Of a stretch of 64,000 nucleotides of DNA, positions 42,136-50,924 are shown piece by piece. The notes below the pieces were generated by a model that saw nothing but the letters and a program-made list of their open reading frames with translations, was not told the origin of the DNA and searched no databases. This DNA comes from DAOUAE01 sp034433795 (lineage in GTDB: Bacteria > Chloroflexota > UBA6077 > FW602-bin22 > DAOUAE01). The stretch is taken from assembly GCA_034433795.1 (NCBI GenBank), contig DAOUAE010000096.1:1-64000 (forward strand), in the 5' to 3' direction. Numbering within the stretch: position 1 is the stretch's first letter; every line of letters starts with the position of its first letter. Made by a program: the position numbers and the translations under genes.

Positions 42136-43149
42136 TCAGAGCGTCCGGCCGACGGCCCGGGCGATCTCCCGCAGTTCCTGCATGAGTTTGCTGAAGGTCT
42201 CTGGCTTGAGCGACTGGGCGCCGTCCGAGAGAGCCCGCTCCGGGCACGGATGCACCTCGATGATCAGGGCGTCGGCCCCGGCGGCCACGGCGGCGCGGGC
42301 GGCGGCCGGCACCAGCGACCATTTGCCGGTGCCGTGGCTGGGGTCGACGACGATGGGCAGGTGGGTGGCCTCGCGCAGGACGGCCACCGCGTTGATGTCC
42401 AGGGTGAAGCGGGTGGCGGTCTCGAAGGTGCGGATCCCGCGCTCGCAGAGGGCCACGTTGTAGTTGCTGTTGGCCAGGATGTACTCGGCGGCCATCAGCA
42501 GTTCGTCGATGCGCGAACTCATGCCGCGCTTGAGCAGCACCGGGTGGCCGGAGCGGCCGACTGCCTGGAGCAGGCTGAAGTTCTGCATATTGCGGGCGCC
42601 GATCTGGAGCATATCGGCGTACTGGCAGACCAGCTCGAGGTCGGTCGGCGACATCACCTCGGTCACGACCGGCAGCCCGGTGGCCTCACGGGCCTCGGCC
42701 AGCAGTTCCAGCCCGCGTGGCCCCAGGCCCTGGAAACTGTAGGGCGAGGTCCGGGGCTTGTAGGCGCCGCCGCGCAGCATCTTGGCCCCGGCCTCCTTGA
42801 CGGCGAAGGCGGTCTCCAGCAGCTGCTCCCGGCTCTCGACCGCGCAGGGACCGGCGATGACCACGATCTCCGGGCCGCCGATCCGCACGCCGTTGATGGT
42901 GATGACGGTGTTCTCCGGCTTGAAGTCGCGGCTGGCCAGTTTGTAGGGCTGGAGGATGGGGACCACCCGCTCGACGCCCGGCAGCCGCTCCAGTGGCTGG
43001 GTCGACAGCGGCCGCTCATCGCCGATGATGCCGATGATGGTGCGCTCGACCCCGCGTGACAGGTGGGCGCGGAACCCCAGTTCCTCGACGTGGGCCACCA
43101 CGGCCTGGACCTCGGCCTCGGTGGCGTCTTTGCGCATGACCACGATCAC
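42136..43149 (-). CDS. aroF: 3-deoxy-7-phosphoheptulonate synthase, ACT-like N-domain type
   Basis: A 337-residue DAHP synthase of the Thermotoga/Bacillus (type I-beta) kind: an N-terminal ferredoxin/ACT-like regulatory domain (1-75, with RTIIGIIGD) and a TIM barrel with GPCAVE, LRGGAYKPRTSPYSFQG, QIGARNMQN, CERGIRTFE, DPSHGTGK and IEVHP. It condenses PEP and erythrose 4-phosphate and is probably inhibited by aromatic products through the N-domain. Comparison with the Thermotoga enzyme (MIVVL...) sets the start at GTG 43149, not 43170. A near-perfect promoter precedes it. Confidence 0.95.
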   Translation of the reverse strand: MIVVMRKDATEAEVQAVVAHVEELGFRAHLSRGVERTIIGIIGDERPLSTQPLERLPGVERVVPILQPYKLASRDFKPENTVITINGVRIGGPEIVVIAGPCAVESREQLLETAFAVKEAGAKMLRGGAYKPRTSPYSFQGLGPRGLELLAEAREATGLPVVTEVMSPTDLELVCQYADMLQIGARNMQNFSLLQAVGRSGHPVLLKRGMSSRIDELLMAAEYILANSNYNVALCERGIRTFETATRFTLDINAVAVLREATHLPIVVDPSHGTGKWSLVPAAARAAVAAGADALIIEVHPCPERALSDGAQSLKPETFSKLMQELREIARAVGRTL

Positions 43150-43197
43150 GGTCTCCCTCACCTCACACACAAACCCTGCCGGCTTCTGTGGCGGGCC

Positions 43198-43226
43198 ATG
43201 ATAGAGAGTCCGGTCGTTATTGTCAA
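43198..43226 (-). promoter_or_regulatory. Strong promoter of the aroF-aroC operon
   Basis: Minus strand: perfect -35 TTGACA (43221-43226), 17-base spacer, -10 TATCAT (43198-43203). The -35 overlaps the stop region of the upstream small gene. Confidence 0.9.
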
Positions 43227-43510
43227 TCCCGGTCGTGCTCCCGGCCGCCCGCTGGCCGCTGGCGGAGGCGGGTGACCACCCAGCCGACGGCCCAGAGGGC
43301 GGCCAGCGCTCCCAGGCCGATGGCCGGGGCCCAGAGGCGGCCGCTGTAGGCGGCGTCGTCGCTGTAGTCCCAGGCCCGCCAGGCGGCGCCGGCCAGGATG
43401 GTCAGGCCGGCGATGAGAAAGACCCGGTTCATTCGCTGCCGGGCGACGACCCAGAGGACGATGAGGGCGCTCACTCCCAGGAGCAGCAGCACGAATTTCA
43501 GGAGCGACAC
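43223..43510 (-). CDS. Small membrane protein, three hydrophobic segments
   Basis: A 95-residue protein with hydrophobic segments at about 3-22, 28-45 and 60-80 and a basic, polar C-terminus. No family is recognised. The GTG at 43510 follows GGGAGAG by a short spacing, and a TATAAT (43549-43554, minus strand) lies 40 bases upstream, so it is likely expressed. It sits between uvrB and aroF on the same strand. Confidence 0.6.
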   Translation of the reverse strand: MSLLKFVLLLLGVSALIVLWVVARQRMNRVFLIAGLTILAGAAWRAWDYSDDAAYSGRLWAPAIGLGALAALWAVGWVVTRLRQRPAGGREHDRD

Positions 43511-43548
43511 GGCTCTCCCGCTCCGGCCCGTGGCCGGTCTGCCCGAAG

Positions 43549-43554
43549 ATTATA
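43549..43554 (-). promoter_or_regulatory. -10 element of the small membrane protein gene
   Basis: Perfect minus-strand TATAAT in the short gap between the uvrB stop and the 43510 start codon. No good -35 is seen. Confidence 0.4.
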
Positions 43555-43565
43555 CCCTTTCCCGC

Positions 43566-45548
43566 TCAGGACTGCAGGACCCGGCGGAGTTCGATGATCT
43601 GGTCGCGCAGCAGGGCGGCCCGCTCGAACTCCAGCTCCCGCGCCGCCTGCTTCATCTGCATCTCGAGGTCTTTGATCAGGCGGGCGATCTCCTCGCGCGG
43701 CAGCTCGGCCACGGCCGGGCCGGCGGCGTAGCTGGCGCGGGCCTCGGCCACCTGGCGCACCCGGTCGGTGATATCGCGGATGGCCTTGCGGATGCCGGTC
43801 GGGGTGATGCCGTGGGCCTGGTTGTACTCCATCTGGATCTGTCGCCGGCGGTAGGTCTCCTCGATGGCCCGGCGCATCGAGTCGGTGATGACGTCGGCGT
43901 ACATGATCACGTGGCCGTCCACATGGCGGGCGGCCCGGCCGATCATCTGGATGAGCGAGCCCTCCGAACGGAGGAACCCCTCTTTATCGGCGTCGAGGAT
44001 GGCCACCAGCGAGACCTCCGGCAGGTCCAGCCCCTCGCGCAGGAGGTTGATCCCCACCACCACGTCGTAGACGCCCAGGCGCAGGTCGCGCAGGATCTCC
44101 ACCCGCTCCAGCGTCTCGATGTCCGAGTGCAGGTAGTGGACCTTGATGCCGATCTCGCGCAGGTAGTCGGCCAGGTCCTCGGCCATCTTCTTGGTGAGGG
44201 TGGTGACCAGAGCCCGCTCGCCCCGAGCCACCCGTTTGCGGATCTCCTCGATGAGATGGTCGATCTGGCCCCGCGTGGGGCGGACCTCGATGGTGGGGTC
44301 GAGCAGGCCGGTCGGTCGGATGATCTGTTCGACGATCTGGGCGCTGACCGCGCGCTCGTAGGGGCCGGGGGTGGCCGAGACGAAGATCACCTGGTTGATG
44401 TGCTGCTCGAACTCCTCGAAGGTCAGCGGCCGGTTGTCCAGGGCCGAGGGCAGGCGGAAGCCATACTCGACCAGCACCTCCTTGCGCGAGCGGTCGCCGT
44501 GGTACATCCCCCGGATCTGGGGGATGGAGAGGTGCGATTCGTCGATGAACATGAGGAAATCGTCGGGGAAGTAGTCGAGGAGGGTCCAGGGGGTCGAGCC
44601 GGGCGCCCGGCGGGAGAGGTGGCGGGCGTAGTTCTCGATGCCGGGGCAGTAGCCGGTCTCGCGCAGCATCTCCACATCGAAGAGGGTGCGCTGGCGCAGG
44701 CGCTGGGCCTCCAGCAGTTTGCCCTGGCTCTCCAGTTCGCGGACGCGCTCCTCCAGTTCGGCCAGGATGTCGGCGATGGCCAGGCGCAGTTTCTCTTCGG
44801 TGGTGATGAAGTGCTTGGCCGGGTAGATGGCGATCTCGTCACGCTCGCCCAGGACCTCGCCGGTGAGCGGGTCGATCAGGGTGATGCGGTCGACCTCGTC
44901 GCCCCAGAACTCGATCCGGACGACCAGTTCCTCGTAGGCCGGGAAGACCTCGAGGGTGTCGCCCCGGACCCGGAACTTGCCGCGGGTCAGGTTGTGGTCG
45001 TTGCGCTCGTACTGGATGGCGGTGAGGAAGCGCAGGACGTGGTCGCGCTTGCGGACCTCGCCGCGCCGCAGGCGGACCACGGTCTGGTTGTAATCCTCGG
45101 GCGAGCCCAGGCTGTAGATGCAGGAGACCGAGGCCACGATGATGACGTCGCGGCGGGTGAAGAGGGCCTGGGTGGCGGCGTGGCGGAGCCGGTCGATCTC
45201 GTCGTTGATGGTGGCGTCTTTTTCGATGTAGGTGTCGGTCTGGGGGATATAGGCCTCGGGCTGATAGTAATCGTAGTAGCTGACGAAGTACTCGACGGCG
45301 TTATCGGGAAAGAAGTCGCGGAACTCGCTGTACAGCTGGGCGGCCAGCGTCTTGTTGGGGGCGATGACCAGCGTCGGGCGCTGGACCGCCTCGATGACCC
45401 GGGCCATGGTGTGGGTCTTGCCCGACCCGGTCACCCCCAGGAGGGTCTGATAGCGGTAGCCCCTGCGCAGCCCCTCGACCAGTTTGGCGATGGCCTGGGG
45501 CTGGTCACCGGTCGGTTCGAACGGCGCGACCACGCGGAAGGGAGGCAT
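43566..45548 (-). CDS. uvrB: Excinuclease ABC subunit B
   Basis: A 660-residue helicase-like repair protein. Walker A is GVTGSGKTHT (about 39-48), the DNA-gripping beta-hairpin has YYDYYQPEAYIP, the DEAD-like box is MFIDESH, and motif VI is QMIGRAARH. The C-terminal UVR domain (LIKDLEMQMKQAARELEFERAA) contacts UvrC. It verifies lesions delivered by UvrA. A minus-strand TATAAT lies 37 bases before the ATG. Unlike uvrA, I see no LexA-like box upstream. Confidence 0.97.
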   Translation of the reverse strand: MPPFRVVAPFEPTGDQPQAIAKLVEGLRRGYRYQTLLGVTGSGKTHTMARVIEAVQRPTLVIAPNKTLAAQLYSEFRDFFPDNAVEYFVSYYDYYQPEAYIPQTDTYIEKDATINDEIDRLRHAATQALFTRRDVIIVASVSCIYSLGSPEDYNQTVVRLRRGEVRKRDHVLRFLTAIQYERNDHNLTRGKFRVRGDTLEVFPAYEELVVRIEFWGDEVDRITLIDPLTGEVLGERDEIAIYPAKHFITTEEKLRLAIADILAELEERVRELESQGKLLEAQRLRQRTLFDVEMLRETGYCPGIENYARHLSRRAPGSTPWTLLDYFPDDFLMFIDESHLSIPQIRGMYHGDRSRKEVLVEYGFRLPSALDNRPLTFEEFEQHINQVIFVSATPGPYERAVSAQIVEQIIRPTGLLDPTIEVRPTRGQIDHLIEEIRKRVARGERALVTTLTKKMAEDLADYLREIGIKVHYLHSDIETLERVEILRDLRLGVYDVVVGINLLREGLDLPEVSLVAILDADKEGFLRSEGSLIQMIGRAARHVDGHVIMYADVITDSMRRAIEETYRRRQIQMEYNQAHGITPTGIRKAIRDITDRVRQVAEARASYAAGPAVAELPREEIARLIKDLEMQMKQAARELEFERAALLRDQIIELRRVLQS

Positions 45549-45584
45549 CGTCTGGGCTCCGGCTGTCCCCGGTCTCCTCTCTCG

Positions 45585-45590
45585 ATTATA
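45585..45590 (-). promoter_or_regulatory. -10 element of uvrB
   Basis: Perfect minus-strand TATAAT, 37 bases before the uvrB ATG, without a recognisable -35. Confidence 0.4.
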
Positions 45591-45689
45591 CTGCCGGCCT
45601 GGACCTCCTGGCCATCGCCGGCGGGGCCAGGCGGGCGGCGGACCCGTGGGATTTCGTGGTTTCGCGCTCCCGGAGACGACGCCGGCGGC

Positions 45690-46691
45690 TCAGGCGGCCG
45701 GGAGCGGGAGCTGGACCACGGTGCCGGTCTCAGCTGCCCGGTAGATGGCCAGGATGACCTCCAGGGCGGCCCGCCCCTCCTCGCCGGGCACGGTCGGGGG
45801 CCGGCCCTCGCGGATGGCTGCCAGGAACTCGGCGATCTCGGCCTCGAAGCCGCCCGGCCACGCCGGCGGCACCGGCACCTCCTCCCAGACGCCACCGCGC
45901 CGGCAGAGGCGGACGCCCTGCCAGGTGTCAACCTGGAGGATCCCGTCGGTGCCGACGAATTCGACCCGGCAGCGGCTGGCCGCCCGGGGGACCCCCAGAA
46001 CCTGGTGGAGAGTGGCGGTCAGACCGTTGGCGAAGCCCAGGAGGGCCGTCCCGTGCTCCTCGCCCTCAAGGAGTCCCCGTCCCCGACCGGTCCGGGCCGC
46101 CACCCAGGTCACCGGGCTGCGCAGCCACCAGCGCAGACGGTCGGCGGCGTGGACGCCGTTGTCCATAAAGATGCCGCCGCCGTTGAGGGCCAGGCGGCCT
46201 CGCCAACCCAGCGGACGGTCCTCGTCGTGGCCGGCCCAGATCGTATCGGTGACCGTGAGGACCTGGCCGATGGCGCCCTCGTGGAGGAGCCTGTCGGCCA
46301 GCCGGTGCTCAGGGTAGAAGCGGTGGGTCTGGCCGACTATCAGGACGACCCCGGCCTGGCGGCAGGCGGCGATCATCCGGTCGGCGTCGGCCAGGGTGGT
46401 GGCGATGGGTTTCTCGACCAGGACGTGTTTGCCGGCCCGGGCCAGGGCCACCACCGCCTCGGCGTGGAGGGCATGAGGCAGGCAGACGCTCACAGCCTGC
46501 ACCCGTTCGTCGGTCAGGAGGGTCTGGAGATCGGGGTAGTAGCGGGCGCCCAGGGCGTCGGCCAGGGGCTGGCCGCGGGCCGGGTCGAGGTCGGCGATGG
46601 CCACCACCTGGCAGTCGGGCTGGCGGGCATAGACCTCGGCGTGCCGGCGGCCGATGGCACCGGCGCCCAGCACCCCAACGCGCAGCGGCAT
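45690..46691 (-). CDS. Gfo/Idh/MocA-family oxidoreductase
   Basis: A 333-residue NAD(P)-dependent sugar oxidoreductase. The Rossmann loop is GVLGAGAIGRRHAEV (5-19), VEKPIATTLADAD carries the conserved Lys, and DNGVHAADRLRWWL holds the catalytic His. The C-terminal domain is the usual beta sheet. Substrates in the family are cyclitols and sugars; none is indicated. ATG 46691 follows GGAGG at ten bases. A TTGCTC-17-TACAAT promoter lies upstream. It is divergent from the exopolysaccharide kinase gene, which makes a role in sugar precursor supply possible but unproved. Confidence 0.85.
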   Translation of the reverse strand: MPLRVGVLGAGAIGRRHAEVYARQPDCQVVAIADLDPARGQPLADALGARYYPDLQTLLTDERVQAVSVCLPHALHAEAVVALARAGKHVLVEKPIATTLADADRMIAACRQAGVVLIVGQTHRFYPEHRLADRLLHEGAIGQVLTVTDTIWAGHDEDRPLGWRGRLALNGGGIFMDNGVHAADRLRWWLRSPVTWVAARTGRGRGLLEGEEHGTALLGFANGLTATLHQVLGVPRAASRCRVEFVGTDGILQVDTWQGVRLCRRGGVWEEVPVPPAWPGGFEAEIAEFLAAIREGRPPTVPGEEGRAALEVILAIYRAAETGTVVQLPLPAA

Positions 46692-46725
46692 AGACCGTTT
46701 CCCTCCAGGTGTTCGGTGTGCCGGC

Positions 46726-46754
46726 ATTGTAGCCGGCCGGCCGGGGGTGAGCAA
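46726..46754 (-). promoter_or_regulatory. Promoter of the Gfo/Idh/MocA gene
   Basis: Minus strand: -35 TTGCTC (46749-46754), 17-base spacer, -10 TACAAT (46726-46731). Confidence 0.65.
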
Positions 46755-46775
46755 GAGCCACGCGAGCTGGCGGCA

Positions 46776-46805
46776 TTGACATAGGTCGTTGTCTCTAAGT
46801 ACAAT
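46776..46805 (+). promoter_or_regulatory. Promoter of the Wzz/BY-kinase gene
   Basis: Perfect -35 TTGACA (46776-46781), 18-base spacer, -10 TACAAT (46800-46805). Confidence 0.8.
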
Positions 46806-46840
46806 ACGGCCGACGACACTGGTGCCGGGGAAGGCCTGGG

Positions 46841-48485
46841 ATGTCGCTTGTCTCCTCTCCGTCCCCTGTTGTCCGCCCGGCCGAGGACTGGCTGGAGGTC
46901 GATCGGGTCCTGCTGGTCCTGCGCCAGCGGTGGCGGTTTCTGGTGGTGGCGACCCTGGTGGGGCTCCTGAGCGCCCTGCTCACCGCCCGGTTTCTATTGA
47001 CCCCCGTCTACCAGGTGACGGTCCGCATCCTGGTCGAGAGCGGTCTCCCCGGCCAGCCTGGCCCCCTCCCCACCGGGGGGGGGGGCAAGCGCTCCTCTGT
47101 ACGCCCAGATTGCCGCCGGTGAGGAGCTGAAGCGGGCGGTGGCCCAGCGGCTGGGGCTGCTGCCCGCCGAGGTCGCGCCGGCGGCGCTGCCGGACCTGCC
47201 CTTCCGGGTCCGGGCTCGCGCGCTGAGTGGCACCCCCATTGTGGAGATTCAGGTGGAGAGCGCCGACCGGACGCTGGCCTTCCGGGCCGCCGAGACTCTG
47301 ACGGCCGTGCTCGTGGAGGGCACCCGCCAGCGGCAGGCGCAGCGGTTTGCCGCCGTCCGCGAGCGCCTGGAGGAGCAGATCGCTAGTCTCCAGGCGGAGG
47401 TGGCGACGCTGCGGGCGCGGCCGGGGCTGACCCCGACGGAGACGGAGCAGCTCACCCGGCTGCAGACGGCCCTGGCGCAGCTGCAGGCCAGTGAGGCCAC
47501 CCTCCGGCTGGCCGAGGCCCAGATGACGGATCTTTTGACTGTGCTGGAGCCCGCCCGGCTGCCGCTCCGGCCGGCCTGGCCCAGTCTGCCGGTGGCCGCT
47601 GGACTGGGGGCGGTCCTGGGGCTGGCGCTGGGGGGTGTGGGGATCATCCTGGCCGACCAGCTGGACCGGCGGCTGCGGACCCCGGAGGCGGCCGAGCAGG
47701 TGCTGGGGCTGCCGGTGCTGGCGACGCTGGTGCGGGTGGCGGATCCGGCGACCCCGCCCTGGGATCTGACCGGGCCCAACGGCGAGGCCTTCCGGCTCCT
47801 GCGGACGAATCTGCGGTTCGCCAGCGGGGGCCGGCCGGTGCCGGTGCTGACCGTCACCAGCAGTCAAGCCGAGGAGGGGAAGTCGACCGTGGTCCTGGGG
47901 CTGGCGGGGGCGCTGGCGCTGCTGGGCCAGCGGGTGGTGGTGGTGGATGCCGACTTGCGGCGCCCGGTGCTGCACCGGGTGCTGGCGCAGCCCCGGGCGC
48001 CGGGGCTGGCGGACTGTCTGGCCAACCCGGACCTCGACCCGGTGGCCCTGCTCCAGGCGGTGCCGGTGGCGGGCCCGGGGAGTCTTCAGGTGCTGCTGGC
48101 GGGGACGCCGCCGCCCAATCCCGGGGAGCTTCTGGCCTCGGCGCGGCTGGAGGCGGTGCTGACGCGGCTCCAGACCGGGGCGGACCAGGTGTTGGTCGAC
48201 AGCCCGCCGGTGGCGGCGGGAGCCGATGCGCTGCTGCTGGCCAGCCGCAGCGCCGGGGTGCTGGTGGTGGTGGACGCCGGGGCGACCGACCGGCGCTGGG
48301 CCCAGGGGGTGGTGCGGCAGTTGCGCGAGCGCCAGGTCCCGCTCCTGGGGCTGGTGGTCAACAACCTGACGGCCGGCCCCGCCGACTACTACTATTACTA
48401 CCGCTCGTATACCGACGGCCGGGCCTCCCCCCGCCCAGATGGTCGCGGGCTGCTGGGCTGGGTGCGCCAGCTGCGCCGGCGCTGA
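46841..48485 (+). pseudogene. Wzz-BY-kinase (exopolysaccharide tyrosine kinase), frameshifted at an 11-G tract
   Basis: Two frames together encode one bacterial tyrosine kinase of about 547 residues. The first (46841-47122) gives the Wzz part with a transmembrane helix (FLVVATLVGLLSALL). After 11 consecutive G at 47075-47085 the reading continues in the next frame (GASAPLYAQIAAGEELKRAV...). This part has a coiled coil, a second helix, Walker A SSQAEEGKST, Walker A' VVVVDADLRRP, Walker B VLVDSPP and a C-terminal tyrosine cluster YYYYYRSY, the autophosphorylation tail. Ten G would restore one frame. The protein controls polysaccharide chain length and export. The break may be phase variation or a homopolymer sequencing error. 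A strong promoter precedes it. Confidence 0.85.
47075..47085 (+). repeat. Poly-G tract (11 G) inside the kinase gene
   Basis: An uninterrupted run of 11 G, the site of the +1 frame change between the two halves of the tyrosine kinase gene. Such tracts are prone to slippage in replication and to miscounting in sequencing. Confidence 0.9.
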
Positions 48486-48570
48486 GCGTGTCCTCCGTCG
48501 GCGGCGATGGGGTAGAGGGGGCGACCGCACCGGACCGTCACGCGCGGCGGGGATAACGGGGGAGGCTGGC

Positions 48571-48858
48571 GTGCAGAGGGGCGGCAGACGGTATCTGCCG
48601 ATCTTTCGGCGCTGGGTGCGGCTGAGCAGGCGCCTGGCGCCGGTCGAGCGGGTGCTGGTGCTGGGAGGGCTGGCGGCGGCGGTGGTGCGCCTTCTGGCGG
48701 AGACCCACGGGGCGGTCGTGGTGGGTCGGCATCGGGAGCGCATTGTGGCCATCCTGGCCCGGGCGGCGGTTGAGGAGCTGCGGCGTGAGGCGGCCGAGGG
48801 CGGCGAGACAAGAGAGTGCGCCGTAGAGGCTAGCGCGCCGGTGGCGCCAGAAGGCTGA
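48571..48858 (+). CDS. Hypothetical small protein with one hydrophobic helix
   Basis: A possible 95-residue protein: a basic N-terminus, a hydrophobic stretch (VLVLGGLAAAVVRLLAETHGAVVVG) and an amphipathic, Glu/Arg-rich C-terminal helix. GGGGGAGG sits five bases before the GTG at 48571. No family is recognised. It lies 85 bases after the kinase gene. The composition is Arg/Ala-rich, so chance coding cannot be excluded. Confidence 0.4.
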   Translation: MQRGGRRYLPIFRRWVRLSRRLAPVERVLVLGGLAAAVVRLLAETHGAVVVGRHRERIVAILARAAVEELRREAAEGGETRECAVEASAPVAPEG

Positions 48859-48998
48859 ATGACTGCTGTCCCACCGGCGCGCTGCGGGCTGGAGAGGCTC
48901 GGCGCGGGCTTTCGGCGTCGCCGGTCCAGCGGGCGCCAAGCCTGGCGCTCTGGCGTTGGGCGGGCGTCCCCGTCGACGCCGGCACGGACTGCGCGTGG

Positions 48999-50918
48999 TT
49001 AGACGTCCAGGTTGCGCACCTGGCGGGCGTGGGTCTGGATGAAGCGCCGGCGGGGCGGCACGTCGTCGCCCATCAGCATCTCGAACGTCTCGGCCGCCGC
49101 CAGCGCATCCTCGATGGTGACGCGCAGGATCGTCCGGCGGGCCGGGTCCATCGTTGTCTCCCACAGCTGCTCGGGGTTCATTTCGCCCAGGCCCTTGTAG
49201 CGCTGAATCGTCACCGGCTTGCCTTTGAGCTGGGCTAAGATCGCCTCTTTCTCAGCGTCGCTGTAGACGTAGTGGTGCTCCTTGCCGACCTGGATCCGGT
49301 AGAGCGGCGGCTGGGCGATGTAGAGGTGGCCGTGCTCGATGAGCGGCTGCATGTACCGGAAGAAGAAGGTCAGAAGCAGCGTGCGGATGTGGCTGCCGTC
49401 CACGTCGGCGTCGGTCATGATCACGATGCGGTGGTAGCGCAGTTTCTCAAGATTCAGGTGGGCCCCGATCCCGCAGCCCAGGGCGGTGATGATGGCCCGG
49501 ATCTCCTCGTGGGCCAGCATCTTGTCCTCGCGGGCCTTCTCGACATTGAGGATCTTGCCCCGCAGCGGCAGCACCGCCTGGAAGCGGCGGTCGCGGCCCT
49601 GCTTGGCCGAGCCGCCGGCGGAATCGCCCTCGACGAGATACAGTTCGCAGCGGGCCGGGTCGCGCTCGGTGCAGTCGGCCAGTTTGCCGGGGAGGGTCAG
49701 CCCCTCCATGGCGCTCTTGCGGATGACCGTCTCGCGGGCCATCTGGGCGGCCTTGCGGGCCCGGGCGGCCGTCACGCACTTCTCGATGATCTTGCGGGCC
49801 TCGGCCGGGTTCTCCTCGAAGTACTGCCGCAGCCCCTCGCTGACCACGTTCTCGACCAGTGGGCGGACCTCGGCGTTGCCGAGCTTGGCCTTGGTCTGGC
49901 TCTCGAACTGCGGCTCGGGCAGTTTCACGCTGATAATGGCGGTCAGCCCCTCGCGGACGTCATCGCCGGTCAGGTTGGCCTCGTCCTCTTTCAGGAGGTT
50001 GTGCTTGCGGGCGTACTCGTTGAGCGTCCGGGTCAGGGCCGTGCGGAAGCCGGTCAGATGGGTGCCGCCATCGGTGGTGTTGATGTTGTTGGCGAAGCTG
50101 AAGACCGTTTCCGTGAAGGTGTCGTTGTACTGGATGGCCGCCTCAACCTGGATGCCGTTGACCTGCTTTTCGATGTAGATTGGGCGGTGCAGGACCTGGC
50201 GGTGCTTGTTGAGGTGGCGGACGAACGAGAGGATACCGCCCTCGAAGTAGAACGAGAGTTCGCGGTCGGTCCGCTCGTCGCGGAAGGTGATGGTCAGGCC
50301 CCGCGTGAGGTAGGCCATTTCGCGGAAGCGCTGGGCCAGGGTCTCGAAGTGGTAGTCCAGGGTCTCGAAGATCGTTCGGTCCGGCAGGAAGGTGGTGGTG
50401 GTGCCGGTGTGCTCGGCGGGACCGACCTCGGTGACCGGCATGGTCGGCTGACCACGGCGGTACTCCTGTCGGTAGCGCCGGAGGACGCCGTCGCGGCTGA
50501 GGGGGACGGTCTCGACCCGCAGCCATTCGGAGAGGGCGTTGACGGCTGAGACGCCGACGCCGTGCAGGCCCGAGGCGACCTTGTAGCCGCCGCCGCCGAA
50601 CTTGCCGCCGGCGTGCAGCACCGTCATCACCGTCTCCAGGGCCGATTTGCCGGTCTTGGGGTGGATGCCCACCGGAATGCCCCGGCCGTTGTCGGAGACG
50701 GTCACGCTTTTATCCTTGTGGATGGTCACCACGATGTGGTCGCAGGCCCCGGCCAGGGCCTCGTCCACCGAGTTGTCCACCACCTCGAAGATCAGGTGGT
50801 GCAGCCCGCGGATATCGGTCGAGCCGATGTACATGCCGGGGCGGCGTCGAACCGCCTCCAGCCCTTCCAGGACCTGAATGCTTTCAACACCGTATTCCAG
50901 TGGAGCCTCCGTGGCCAT
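48999..50918 (-). CDS. gyrB: DNA gyrase subunit B
   Basis: A 639-residue type IIA topoisomerase ATPase subunit. The GHKL site is visible as VVDNSVDEA, DNGRGIPVG and GLHGVGVSAVNALS; the transducer Lys is in the QTKAKLGN loop; the TOPRIM metals are in LVEGDSAGGSAK and TDADVDGSHIRTLLLT. The length and the C-terminal end (RRRFIQTHARQVRNLDV) are typical of gyrase. It introduces negative supercoils with GyrA, which is not in the window. It follows the membrane-protein gene by six bases on the same strand. Confidence 0.96.
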   Translation of the reverse strand: MATEAPLEYGVESIQVLEGLEAVRRRPGMYIGSTDIRGLHHLIFEVVDNSVDEALAGACDHIVVTIHKDKSVTVSDNGRGIPVGIHPKTGKSALETVMTVLHAGGKFGGGGYKVASGLHGVGVSAVNALSEWLRVETVPLSRDGVLRRYRQEYRRGQPTMPVTEVGPAEHTGTTTTFLPDRTIFETLDYHFETLAQRFREMAYLTRGLTITFRDERTDRELSFYFEGGILSFVRHLNKHRQVLHRPIYIEKQVNGIQVEAAIQYNDTFTETVFSFANNINTTDGGTHLTGFRTALTRTLNEYARKHNLLKEDEANLTGDDVREGLTAIISVKLPEPQFESQTKAKLGNAEVRPLVENVVSEGLRQYFEENPAEARKIIEKCVTAARARKAAQMARETVIRKSAMEGLTLPGKLADCTERDPARCELYLVEGDSAGGSAKQGRDRRFQAVLPLRGKILNVEKAREDKMLAHEEIRAIITALGCGIGAHLNLEKLRYHRIVIMTDADVDGSHIRTLLLTFFFRYMQPLIEHGHLYIAQPPLYRIQVGKEHHYVYSDAEKEAILAQLKGKPVTIQRYKGLGEMNPEQLWETTMDPARRTILRVTIEDALAAAETFEMLMGDDVPPRRRFIQTHARQVRNLDV

Positions 50919-50924
50919 ACGTCC

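Noticed and set aside
43398..46784. A 1128-codon open frame on the plus strand across uvrB and the Gfo/Idh gene
   Set aside because: It is antisense to two well-identified genes and its composition mirrors their codons. GC-rich DNA gives such long shadow frames.
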